Shown: positions 1 to 6,680, numbered from the stretch's first letter. The stretch: 10,204 nt of DNA from CAZYVA01 sp964650695 (GCA_964650695.1 CAZYVA010000065.1:1-10204), one strand, 5' to 3'. Notes: a model not told the origin generated them from the sequence alone. Numbers and translations: made by a program.

Positions 1-86
1 GTAACTCCAAAGTCTGAAAATGATGTACGATTACAAGCTACACTTGGCAACCAGAGCCCAACGGGCTTGCCTGTGGGAGCAGTCAG

Positions 87-638
87 TTAAATGATCGATT
101 TCCCAAGTTCGTAGGCATCTTGAAGTTCGGGCTTGCCTTCAATGTCGCCTGCATTGCCATTGCCTCCGGCGAGGACGTGGCCGAGGTTTTTCCAACGGAG
201 ATGCGCCATCAGGTGGCCGTAGTAGGTCCGCACGTCCTCAAAGCCGTGTCCCTCTGCTGCCATCAAAAGTGCGCCCCCTCTGTTATGGCCACGGAGAAGA
301 TTCCCGTCTCCTTCTTCCAGAGCGAACAGGCGGTCAATGGCCGTCCTGATCTGCCCGCTCATGTTCCAGTAGTAAAGAGGGCTGGCGAACACGATGATGT
401 CGCAGTTCTTAACAGCCGGATAAATCTTCTCCATGTCATCATGCTGGACGCAGGGACAATCCCTGCTGCTGTGTCCTCCGAAGCAGCCCTTGCAGCCGTG
501 AATGTCCATGTCATTCAGGAAGAATTCCGTCACCGTATTGCCGCCGCTCTTTGCGCCCTCGGTGAAATGTTTTACCAATGCTGCAGTATTCCCGTTTTTT
601 CGTGGACTGCCGTTCAAGATAACGATTTTTTTGTTCAT
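87..638 (-). CDS. Flavodoxin-fold NAD(P)H-dependent FMN reductase
   Basis: This 183-residue protein belongs to the NADPH-dependent FMN reductase / iron-sulfur flavoprotein group. Such cytoplasmic enzymes use FMN to reduce quinones, nitro compounds or other electron acceptors; the substrate here is unknown. The N-terminus has the FMN phosphate-binding loop GSPRKNGNT (residues 10-18) after a hydrophobic beta strand, and a second flavin-contact region ASPLYYWNMSGQ lies near residue 92. A cysteine cluster, C49-x2-C52-x8-C61-x-C63, precedes the DDM motif; relatives usually read CxxCxxC there, but the third position is Gly55. I chose the ATG at 638 because AGGAG (647-651) stands 8 bases upstream; an in-frame ATG at 659 would add seven residues and put this ribosome site inside the coding region. 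The gene is divergent from an HxlR-type regulator, the usual arrangement for a redox-controlled reductase. Family call is firm, substrate is not. Confidence 0.88.
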   Translation of the reverse strand: MNKKIVILNGSPRKNGNTAALVKHFTEGAKSGGNTVTEFFLNDMDIHGCKGCFGGHSSRDCPCVQHDDMEKIYPAVKNCDIIVFASPLYYWNMSGQIRTAIDRLFALEEGDGNLLRGHNRGGALLMAAEGHGFEDVRTYYGHLMAHLRWKNLGHVLAGGNGNAGDIEGKPELQDAYELGKSII

Positions 639-719
639 TTCCACATCTCCTTGTACCATATGTTTGGAATCTGTTTCTCCGGTCGGATGACTGAAAAACT
701 CTTTTCAATATCTGCGGAA

Positions 720-748
720 TTGATTTTTTCCGCTGTTTACATTATGAT
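720..748 (+). promoter_or_regulatory. Putative sigma-A promoter for the HxlR-type regulator
   Basis: A -35 element TTGATT (720-725) and a -10 element TATGAT (743-748) are separated by 17 bases on the plus strand, close to the sigma-A consensus. Transcription would start near 755, leaving an untranslated leader of about 85 bases that contains the palindrome at 773-799. The -10 region overlaps the -10 of the opposite promoter, so the two promoters probably compete. Prediction from sequence only. Confidence 0.55.
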
Positions 749-774
749 TATAGCGAGAATGGAATAGAAAACAA
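747..774 (-). promoter_or_regulatory. Putative sigma-A promoter for the FMN reductase
   Basis: Reading the minus strand, TTGTTT (774-769) is followed after 16 bases by a perfect TATAAT (752-747). This would drive the reductase with an untranslated leader of roughly 100 bases. The -35 shares bases 773-774 with the left arm of the palindrome at 773-799, so a bound regulator would block RNA polymerase. This is the stronger of the two divergent promoters by consensus match. Confidence 0.6.
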
Positions 775-799
775 GTACGCACATTAAAGTGCGATACTT
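773..799. promoter_or_regulatory. Imperfect palindrome, probable HxlR-type operator
   Basis: The left arm AAGTACGCAC (773-782) and the right arm GTGCGATACTT (789-799) are inverted copies around the six-base centre ATTAAA, differing only by one extra A in the right arm. The site touches the -35 of the reductase promoter and lies downstream of the regulator's own predicted start. That position fits repression of both genes. HxlR-family dimers are known to bind inverted repeats in such divergent spaces; binding here is inferred. Confidence 0.55.
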
Positions 800-820
800 A
801 CATCAAGTTCATATACTTAC
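794..820 (+). repeat. Direct repeat ATACTTAC, two copies
   Basis: The octamer ATACTTAC occurs at 794-801 and again at 813-820, 19 bases apart start to start. The first copy is part of the palindrome's right arm and the second lies just before the regulator's ribosome binding site. The second could be a secondary half-site for the same protein. Two copies of an octamer in an A/T-rich leader could also be chance. Confidence 0.4.
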
Positions 821-838
821 CAAAAGGAGAGCGCAAAA

Positions 839-1171
839 ATGAGTCTTGAATGTATTAAGGATGCCAATTTAGAAGAAACGGGCTTTCACTACACGATGTC
901 ACTGATTCAGGGCAAATACAAAATGTTTATCCTGTATGCGTTGATGGGTTTTGAGGTTGTGCGTTTTAATGAACTGAAAAAATACATCAAAACGATTTCT
1001 TATAAAACATTAAGTGTCACACTAAAGGAGCTGGAAGCGGATGGGCTGGTCCATCGGGAGGAATACCCGCAGATCCCGCCAAAGGTGGAATATCGTTTAA
1101 CTGAGCGCGGGAAGTCGCTCATTCCGCTCCTTGACCAGATGTGTGAGTGGGGGGATAAGCATAGACGGTAG
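839..1171 (+). CDS. HxlR/YodB-family winged-helix regulator
   Basis: This 110-residue protein has the length and layout of an HxlR-type DNA-binding regulator. The core helix region SLIQGKYKMFILYAL (21-35) is followed by a recognition-helix region (about 42-70) containing RFNELKKYI, SYKTLSVTLKELEADGLV, then the wing with PPKVEYRLTERGKSL (80-94). GGAG at 826-829 lies 9 bases before the ATG. Cys5 and Cys102 are the only cysteines; Bacillus subtilis YodB uses Cys6 and Cys101 for an intersubunit disulfide on quinone or diamide stress, so a redox switch is plausible. It is divergent from the FMN reductase, its likely target. Its last 53 bases overlap, tail to tail, the end of the histidine kinase gene on the other strand, with no terminator visible between them. 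Confidence 0.9.
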   Translation: MSLECIKDANLEETGFHYTMSLIQGKYKMFILYALMGFEVVRFNELKKYIKTISYKTLSVTLKELEADGLVHREEYPQIPPKVEYRLTERGKSLIPLLDQMCEWGDKHRR

Positions 1172-2591
1172 GTTTGTGGCGCCCATTATTGCTCCGGCCA
1201 GTAGAGCCGTTGGTACCGGGTTCCCCAGGTAAGACTACTGTAAATGTGCTTCCCTCGCCTGGCGTGCTTTCCGCCTCGATCCATCCCCCGTGGATTTTCG
1301 CGATCCGTTCCGCAAGCGGAAGCCCCAGCCCGAAGCCGTCCGTACTCCTCGCCTGCTCTACGCGGAAGAAAGCTTTAAAGATGTGCTTTAAATCTTCCGG
1401 TGAAATTCCATCGCCGTGGTCTGTCACGGATATCCGGGCCTGCCGGCATTCTTTCCAGAGGCGGATCTGGATCTGTACAGGCTCCGGGCTGTATTTTACC
1501 GCGTTCTGTATCAGGTTCCGCAGCAGCACGTAAATGAGGCTGACGTCGATCTTTATCTCCACATCCTCCAGATCGCATTCGAAATGCACGTCTTTTGAAG
1601 TGTTTTCTGTTTCTTCCTCACAGATGGAGCGGATCATCTCCCCCAGTTCTACCTTCTCCAGATCCAGCTCGACCCGCCCGCTTTCCATCCGGTTCAGATT
1701 TAAAAGCTGGGTAATGATATCATTGGTTTTTTTTGTCTGTCGGCAAATCACGTTCAAAGCTTCCGCAAAGTCCTCTTTTGTTTCCGCGTTATCCCTGGCA
1801 TATTCACACTGGGCAAGCAGCACGGCAACCGGTGTCCGAAGCTCATGGGCTACATCCGAAGAAAACTGTTTTTGGGATTCAAACATCTGTTCCAGGCGGT
1901 CCAGCATCCGGTTGTTTGTATCCGCCATCGTTTGCAGTTCCCGTATCCTCCCGCCATATTCCATACGCTGTGTCAATGTTTCTTCCCTCCCGATGGCGTC
2001 CGCCGTTGCCGACATATCCATCAATGGCTGGGAGATCCGTTTTGAGATTGTCAGGCCGAAAATCAGCATCAGGACAAGAAAAACGGCAATGGTCACATAA
2101 GAACTTTTCTCGATCAATTGATACTTGCTGTCAATATCCTTTTGGTTGATCAAGCAGCGGGCATAGACCGGCTCGAACATATTTTCCTGTATTTTCTGGC
2201 GGCATTTCCGGTCGCAGAGATAATACCGTTCCGGTCCTATCTGGACCAGGCGGATGCCCCCCAACCTTACAGATTCCCCTACATCCATATCATTTGGCAG
2301 ATTGCCCAGAAGGACGGAGCCGTCTTCCGAGACAAGCTGGTAAGTCATGCCATCCTTCTCATACCAGAATTCCTCGTCCGTATAGAGGTTCCCGTCCAGG
2401 CTGCTCACATGCTGGGTGTTTTGTATCATTTCCCGCGTCAGGCTCCTCTGGACGTCATACTTGATGGAGGTATCCGCCATGATTTTCACAAGTACAAGCA
2501 AAATGACCGACATCACGAAAATCAGCGCCATCGTATACTGCATAATATAGTTTTTGATGGATATCTTCTTCATTTTCCGCATTTTAAACAT
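1119..2591 (-). CDS. Membrane sensor histidine kinase (HAMP-HisKA-HATPase), no partner regulator nearby
   Basis: This 490-residue protein is a classical transmembrane histidine kinase. Membrane helix 1 spans about residues 18-38, an extracellular domain about 39-163, helix 2 about 164-184, then a HAMP linker. The phospho-acceptor motif SSDVAHELRTP carries His249. The catalytic domain shows the N box (LIQNAVKYS, Asn363), G1 (DHGDGIS, 391-397), F box (IFKAFFRVEQAR, about 404-415) and G2 (GFGLGLPLA, 419-427). The normal family end is reached near VVLP (residue 455), yet the frame runs on for 35 low-complexity residues rich in Gly, Ser, Asn and Pro, overlapping the regulator gene on the other strand. 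The start ATG overlaps the previous gene's stop by 8 bases with only a weak ribosome site, so translation is probably coupled. Such kinases normally pair with an OmpR-type regulator; none is seen here. Confidence 0.9.
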   Translation of the reverse strand: MFKMRKMKKISIKNYIMQYTMALIFVMSVILLVLVKIMADTSIKYDVQRSLTREMIQNTQHVSSLDGNLYTDEEFWYEKDGMTYQLVSEDGSVLLGNLPNDMDVGESVRLGGIRLVQIGPERYYLCDRKCRQKIQENMFEPVYARCLINQKDIDSKYQLIEKSSYVTIAVFLVLMLIFGLTISKRISQPLMDMSATADAIGREETLTQRMEYGGRIRELQTMADTNNRMLDRLEQMFESQKQFSSDVAHELRTPVAVLLAQCEYARDNAETKEDFAEALNVICRQTKKTNDIITQLLNLNRMESGRVELDLEKVELGEMIRSICEEETENTSKDVHFECDLEDVEIKIDVSLIYVLLRNLIQNAVKYSPEPVQIQIRLWKECRQARISVTDHGDGISPEDLKHIFKAFFRVEQARSTDGFGLGLPLAERIAKIHGGWIEAESTPGEGSTFTVVLPGEPGTNGSTGRSNNGRHKPTVYAYPPTHTSGQGAE

Positions 2592-4080
2592 ATGTTATCC
2601 CATCCCGCGTACCAACCCGTGCCGCGCACTCCCGCAAGCCTGGTATCATTGGCTCTTCATCCCCGACAAAGCGCAGCCGCTCCCAGAATTCGCTATGCCC
2701 CGTCCGTTCGCAGATTGCATCGATCCCGGAAGAGATCATCCACACGCCCATCCCTCTTTTCGCGCATGCTGCCAGCATTTCCATAATCCTTTCATGGTAT
2801 ACGGTTTCCTGGCCGGCAAAGGGAAACAGGCAAACCAGGAGCATCGGATGGATCAAGTACCATTTATAATAAGAAAGCCGGAGTTTCTCAGGCAGCGGCC
2901 ATTCACTCAGCGGTTTCAGAAGCTTGTCTCTTTCAAACCATTCCGAAGCCTTATCCAGCACATTATCCTCCAGGCTTTTTCTGACAATGCGTTTTCCCGC
3001 CTTTGGGATCAGGCTTCCCGTCAGGTTTTCCAGTGCAGTCAGGTTATCAAATAGGACGCCGCCCCGTCTGTCCGGCATCTCCACCTGCAGCCCGATCTGT
3101 TTTCCGATCAGCCCTCCGATATCCTTTGCCCGGTATTCTTTTCCGCCCAGCCGGAAAGTTCCGGACTTCCAGCTTTTGCGTTCCAGGAAGCATGCGCGGA
3201 TCTGTGAAACGGTATTATAATTTTCATCCCGCAAAAACGCGATTTCCCCGCTCTGGATCTGAAAGGAAAGCGGCGGCATCCCTTCAAATTGCAGGCCGGA
3301 AACCTCCAATATGGCCTTTCCCCCTACAGGTACGCTATGCTCCGTTTTCCCCGCCATTGCTTTCTTTTGTTCGTATCCTACGATTTTGTATATCCGTTCA
3401 TCGTACTCTTCGGGATAAAGCCTGTAGCAGGTCCGGCGGTTGCTTACCACATCTACCCGGTTGGCATACTGGTAGATGGATTCTTCGTCCAGGTCCAGCA
3501 TGAACACCGCCGTCCCCTGCTCCAGCAGGAGCTGCACGCAAGCCATGAATTTTTCCAAATCCTTCCTCCGCAGGATTTCCGTAATACGGTCCAGCACGAG
3601 GATTTTGCTTTCCCAGAGCCATCCCTTGTAAACCGCAAGAAGATAGTAATCCAGCATGGAAAGCCGGTACAGCTTTTCATCCCATCCCCACTTCACATCC
3701 ATCCGCCCGCGGAATCTTTCCGACTCCTTGGACATCGCTTTCTTTGCTGCTTCGCCGGCATTGCTTTTTCCAAGCGCCGTCACAAAATCCCACACATTCA
3801 GCTCTTTCGTCGTAAACCTATGCTTGTTGATGATCATGCAGTTTTGACGTATCCAGCGTTCCATTTCCGAAAAGCGGACCGCTTCCCCAAGGGCAAACGC
3901 TTTCCCGCCGCAGAGGGGCGCATTTCCGTTAAAAATTCCCAGGTACGCGGTCCCCGAAGAGATGTGGTCGTCCACATAGACGCCAATGCATTCTCCCTTT
4001 GCGATCATAACGTCAAACTGGTACTGGCAGCCGCCATACTGAAATTCCCCGTTTTCGATCCGTATCAATTCTTCCTTCAT
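2584..4080 (-). CDS. Degenerate RbsA-like double ABC domain protein, predicted ATPase-dead
   Basis: This 498-residue protein aligns end to end with the RbsA-like ATPase of the same cluster (8724 onward), but the catalytic residues are lost. In half 1 the Walker A GENGAGKST reads VDDHISSGT (36-44, Lys to Ser42), the signature reads LSMLD (140-144 region), Walker B keeps Asp164 but its catalytic Glu is Arg165, and the switch His is Leu197. In half 2 LSGGNQQK becomes LSEWPLPEK (391-399) and Walker B LDEP becomes CLFP, with Asp and Glu replaced by Leu418 and Phe419. Scaffold stretches survive, for example PDRRGGVLFDNL (336-347) and GVWMISSGIDAICER (445-459). The frame is intact and of normal RbsA length, arguing for selection rather than decay. 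It starts 3 bases after the YesM-type kinase, with GGAGGGG 9 bases before the ATG. A regulatory or docking role is inferred; I know no described function. Confidence 0.82.
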   Translation of the reverse strand: MKEELIRIENGEFQYGGCQYQFDVMIAKGECIGVYVDDHISSGTAYLGIFNGNAPLCGGKAFALGEAVRFSEMERWIRQNCMIINKHRFTTKELNVWDFVTALGKSNAGEAAKKAMSKESERFRGRMDVKWGWDEKLYRLSMLDYYLLAVYKGWLWESKILVLDRITEILRRKDLEKFMACVQLLLEQGTAVFMLDLDEESIYQYANRVDVVSNRRTCYRLYPEEYDERIYKIVGYEQKKAMAGKTEHSVPVGGKAILEVSGLQFEGMPPLSFQIQSGEIAFLRDENYNTVSQIRACFLERKSWKSGTFRLGGKEYRAKDIGGLIGKQIGLQVEMPDRRGGVLFDNLTALENLTGSLIPKAGKRIVRKSLEDNVLDKASEWFERDKLLKPLSEWPLPEKLRLSYYKWYLIHPMLLVCLFPFAGQETVYHERIMEMLAACAKRGMGVWMISSGIDAICERTGHSEFWERLRFVGDEEPMIPGLRECAARVGTRDGITYV

Positions 4081-4083
4081 CGG

Positions 4084-4950
4084 TTACTGCCCCTCCTCGA
4101 AAATAAGCGGCAAAGTTACGCAGCATTCTGTCCCAATCCCCCTCGCGCTGTAAACATGCAGCCCGTAATCATCCCCAAACATCAACCGTATCCTGCTGTT
4201 CACATTCCGGAGCGCGATGCCTTCCGATTTCTTTTTTTCCCGTGTCTTTTGGATTTCGCCTTTTGTTTCTGTGGCGCGCACTTCCTTTTCATCCTTTGCA
4301 AAACGTTCGTTCAGTTCCACGACCTGCTCCGGCATGATTCCAACCCCATCGTCTTTCACGCGCAGGAACAACGTCTTTTCACTGTTCTCTATAATAATCC
4401 GCACCTTTCCCTGGCCGGTTTTGCCCTCCAGGCCATGGACAATCGCGTTTTCTACCAGCGGCTGTAAAATAAGCTTTGGCATCTTCGCCTCAAGAAGCTG
4501 TTCATTTTCCATTTCCAGTTCTAAAGAAAGCTTGCTGCCAAACCGGCACCTCTGCACTGTGAAATAATTTTCCACGTGATCCAGCTCGTCTGAAAAGGTC
4601 ACATATTCCTGCACATTAGAAATCGTATAACGAAAAAAAGTCGCCAGTGCTTCCGTCGTCTCCGCCACATCATTACAGCCCGCCAAAAGCGCGTCTGCCC
4701 GGACAGCCTCAAGGGTATTGTATAAAAAATGCGGATTGATCTGGTTCTGCAAGGCAAGGTATTCCGCGTGCTTTTGCCCGGATTCCCGGTTTTTTTCCCC
4801 GTGGAGCCGGTCTTCGATCTCTCCGAAAAATTCCTTTAAAACCGGGTCCGTCCCCCAGTCCGCGCAAAGAACCTGTTCCAGGTTCTTATCCTTTTTATAT
4901 TGCCGGAGCGCCCGATATAATTTCCACTGCATCCGAAACCACATAACCAT
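4084..4950 (-). CDS. YesM/LytS-type histidine kinase without sensor or membrane part
   Basis: This 288-residue protein is the kinase core of a YesM-type (His_kinase/HATPase) sensor. The phospho-acceptor motif QINPHFLYNTLEAVR holds His74; the ATP-binding half has the N box LQPLVENAIVHG (Asn168), G1 DDGVGI (200-205) and G2 GIALRNVNSRI (244-254). Family members usually carry two membrane helices, an extracellular sensor and HAMP, about 570-600 residues in all; here only about 65 hydrophilic residues, with a basic amphipathic start (WFRMQWKLYRALRQYKK), precede the core. A highly charged insert (about 213-243) separates G1 from G2. It starts 2 bases after the response regulator's stop; the ATG at 4944 (residue 3) has slightly better spacing from AGGTAGG and is an alternative start. 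The protein is predicted cytoplasmic, so its input must come from another protein, perhaps the RbsA-like pseudo-ATPase encoded next. Confidence 0.9.
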   Translation of the reverse strand: MVMWFRMQWKLYRALRQYKKDKNLEQVLCADWGTDPVLKEFFGEIEDRLHGEKNRESGQKHAEYLALQNQINPHFLYNTLEAVRADALLAGCNDVAETTEALATFFRYTISNVQEYVTFSDELDHVENYFTVQRCRFGSKLSLELEMENEQLLEAKMPKLILQPLVENAIVHGLEGKTGQGKVRIIIENSEKTLFLRVKDDGVGIMPEQVVELNERFAKDEKEVRATETKGEIQKTREKKKSEGIALRNVNSRIRLMFGDDYGLHVYSARGIGTECCVTLPLIFEEGQ

Positions 4951-4952
4951 AC

Positions 4953-6548
4953 CTACCTGTACATTTTCCTGTAATCGGATGGGCTGATGCCTGTTTTTTT
5001 CTTAAACAGCCTCGAAAAATGTTTCAAATCCTGATACCCTACCGTTTCCGCCGCGTCGTTGATGGTGATTTCTTCCTGGCAGAGCAATTCCTTTGCTTTC
5101 TCGATACGAAGCTCTGTCAGGTAATCAATAAAATTCATCCCTGTTTCTTTTTTAAAAAATGTAGAAAAATATGTGGCGTTGAACCCTACCACAGCGCTGA
5201 CGTCTTCCAGGCGCAGCGCTTCCTGGTAATGAAGCTGCATATATTTTTTCGCTTCCATGATGGGACGGGCTTCCTGGCTGGCTTTTGCCTCGTTTAGCCG
5301 TCGGACTTCCTGCAGGATTTCTTTTTTCAAAAGCCTGAATACGTCCATGACATCCATACAATACCAGAATTTCTCCTGTACCTTCTCAAAGAAAATATCC
5401 TCTACCGTGCCGCTCTGCCTCATCCCAAACACGCAGGTATGCAGCGCTTCCTCAAACCATTCCTCCACCATCTGGCCTGTCAGGGCATCGTCGTGCAGCA
5501 AAGTATAGCAGCTTTCTTCTAAAGCCTTTTCCGTCTGTTCTTCATTCAAGTACTCGGCTGCCTGGAACAGCGCTTTTTTCTGCGTCGGATCCAAGGAGTA
5601 TTTTTTCTGCGAATCTTTTTGGAACGAGAGTTGCTCTTCCTGCGCATCCCTCCAGAAATCATTCCGGCAGAGCCTGTCCTTGCAGAGCCATAACGCCTCC
5701 CACATAGATTCCGGCAGGGCTTCCATCTGTGTTTTCCTTCCGCCCACACATACGGTCGTCCGGATATCCCAAAACAATTCCCGTTGTTTTTCGATTTCCT
5801 TCCGGATCCGCATAAAACACTGCTTCACTTCAACTGCCCGGTAATTTTCACAATTGATAATAACGCCGATCCCCTCCCGGAAAACGGCCGCTGCCGATTC
5901 CAGGGAAACCGATGGGATTTCCCGCCGCAGGATATCCAGGGCATGCTGCATCATCAGCCAGTAACCATCCTTTGATTTTTCCGCCTCTGAGATATCCGGC
6001 TTGACGAAAGCCGCAAAAAAGCATCCTTCTGTAAAATGGAACCCAAATTCCTCATTAACCTGATATACGCTCAAAAAAGGCTGCCGCCTGTCCACACACC
6101 CCCTCAGCCGGGAAAGCAGCGTCTCCTGGTTTTTCTCACGGACTTTATTTAACCGGTACTCGATGGATGCTTCTTCCCCCAGTTTTTCCCGCAGCTTGAA
6201 CAAAAGCCTTGTCAGTTCTTCTTTTTTCAAGGGCTTTAACAGATAATCCTCTACCCCGTATTTTAAGGCTTCCCGCGCATATTCAAACTGCTGGTATCCG
6301 CTGATGATGACAAAATGGATTTTCGGCTGCGTGCGGCGTATCTGCTGGATCAGCTCCAGCCCGTCGCATCCTGGCATCCGGATATCTGTAATCAAAATCT
6401 GTGGCTGCTTTTCTTTCACAAGCTCCAGGGCACGGATCCCGTCATTTGCGATGCCGACAATTTCATATCCCAGCCGTTCCCAGTCAATCAGCTTCTGTAA
6501 TAATATAATAATCTTTTTTTCATCATCCGCAAGCACTACTTTTATCAT
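4953..6548 (-). CDS. YesN-type response regulator with AraC DNA-binding domain
   Basis: This 531-residue transcription factor has an N-terminal receiver (about 1-120) with acidic residues Asp8/Asp9, phospho-acceptor Asp55 in ITDIRMPG, Ser83 in IISGY and Lys105 in LLKP. A long middle region (about 125-425) has no recognisable motif, as is common in YesN proteins. The C-terminal AraC domain (about 427-531) has both helix-turn-helix units: LEDVSAVVGFNATYFSTFFKK and INDAAETVGYQDLKHFSRLFKK (each part of a standard HTH_18 pattern). I chose the ATG at 6548 because the receiver begins there and GGGAG stands 9 bases upstream; a longer frame from 6623 adds 25 residues with no homology, and its codons run through the hairpin at 6589-6635. 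It is the expected phosphorylation partner of the kinase that follows. The likely target is the upstream sugar importer operon, by analogy to other YesMN-transporter clusters. Confidence 0.92.
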   Translation of the reverse strand: MIKVVLADDEKKIIILLQKLIDWERLGYEIVGIANDGIRALELVKEKQPQILITDIRMPGCDGLELIQQIRRTQPKIHFVIISGYQQFEYAREALKYGVEDYLLKPLKKEELTRLLFKLREKLGEEASIEYRLNKVREKNQETLLSRLRGCVDRRQPFLSVYQVNEEFGFHFTEGCFFAAFVKPDISEAEKSKDGYWLMMQHALDILRREIPSVSLESAAAVFREGIGVIINCENYRAVEVKQCFMRIRKEIEKQRELFWDIRTTVCVGGRKTQMEALPESMWEALWLCKDRLCRNDFWRDAQEEQLSFQKDSQKKYSLDPTQKKALFQAAEYLNEEQTEKALEESCYTLLHDDALTGQMVEEWFEEALHTCVFGMRQSGTVEDIFFEKVQEKFWYCMDVMDVFRLLKKEILQEVRRLNEAKASQEARPIMEAKKYMQLHYQEALRLEDVSAVVGFNATYFSTFFKKETGMNFIDYLTELRIEKAKELLCQEEITINDAAETVGYQDLKHFSRLFKKKTGISPSDYRKMYR

Positions 6549-6588
6549 AGCAATGATCTCCCGCCCCTCCCTGGGCTTTTCATAGCAC

Positions 6589-6635
6589 AAAGGGACGCCC
6601 TGTCCGTTGAAACGGTCAGACAAGCGTCCCCTTTT
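6589..6635 (-). terminator. Long hairpin between importer genes and two-component genes; weak terminator or mRNA-processing structure
   Basis: On the plus strand AAAGGGACGC (6589-6598) pairs with GCGTCCCCTTT (6624-6634, one-base bulge). Inside it, CTG (6600-6602) pairs with CAG (6617-6619), and CCGT (6604-6607) pairs with ACGG (6612-6615) around a TGAA loop. The structure lies between the binding-protein stop and the response-regulator start. On the transcribed minus strand the stem is followed only by TTTGTG, a poor U tract, so full termination is doubtful. Partial termination or protection of the importer mRNA end would lower expression of the signalling genes relative to the binding protein. 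Confidence 0.5.
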
Positions 6636-6680
6636 CTTCTTAGTATCCGTTATTTTACATACATGGCGTTTCCGGGCTTT

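Noticed and set aside
55..67. Short inverted repeat AGCCC/GGGCT downstream of the FMN reductase as a terminator
   Set aside because: The stem is only five base pairs with a three-base loop and there is no T run after it on the minus strand. Bases 1-86 otherwise hold nothing I can identify.
120..767. Plus-strand open frame of 215 codons opposite the FMN reductase
   Set aside because: It is antisense to a clear flavodoxin-fold gene, crosses the divergent promoter region and shows no family motif.
2584..4080. Treating the degenerate RbsA paralogue as a pseudogene
   Set aside because: The frame is uninterrupted over 498 codons, has a good ribosome site and keeps RbsA length and scaffold, so loss of catalysis looks specific and not like decay.
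3289..4467. Long plus-strand open frame (392 codons) opposite the dead ATPase and the soluble kinase
   Set aside because: It has no recognisable motif and lies antisense to two genes with clear homology; its openness follows from their codon composition.
6549..6623. Upstream in-frame extension of the response regulator by 25 residues
   Set aside because: The receiver domain starts at the ATG at 6548, which has a ribosome site; the extension runs through the hairpin and resembles no receiver N-terminus.
6641..6680. TAAAAT on the minus strand as a separate promoter for the response regulator
   Set aside because: No acceptable -35 is found at the correct distance, so an internal promoter cannot be supported from sequence.
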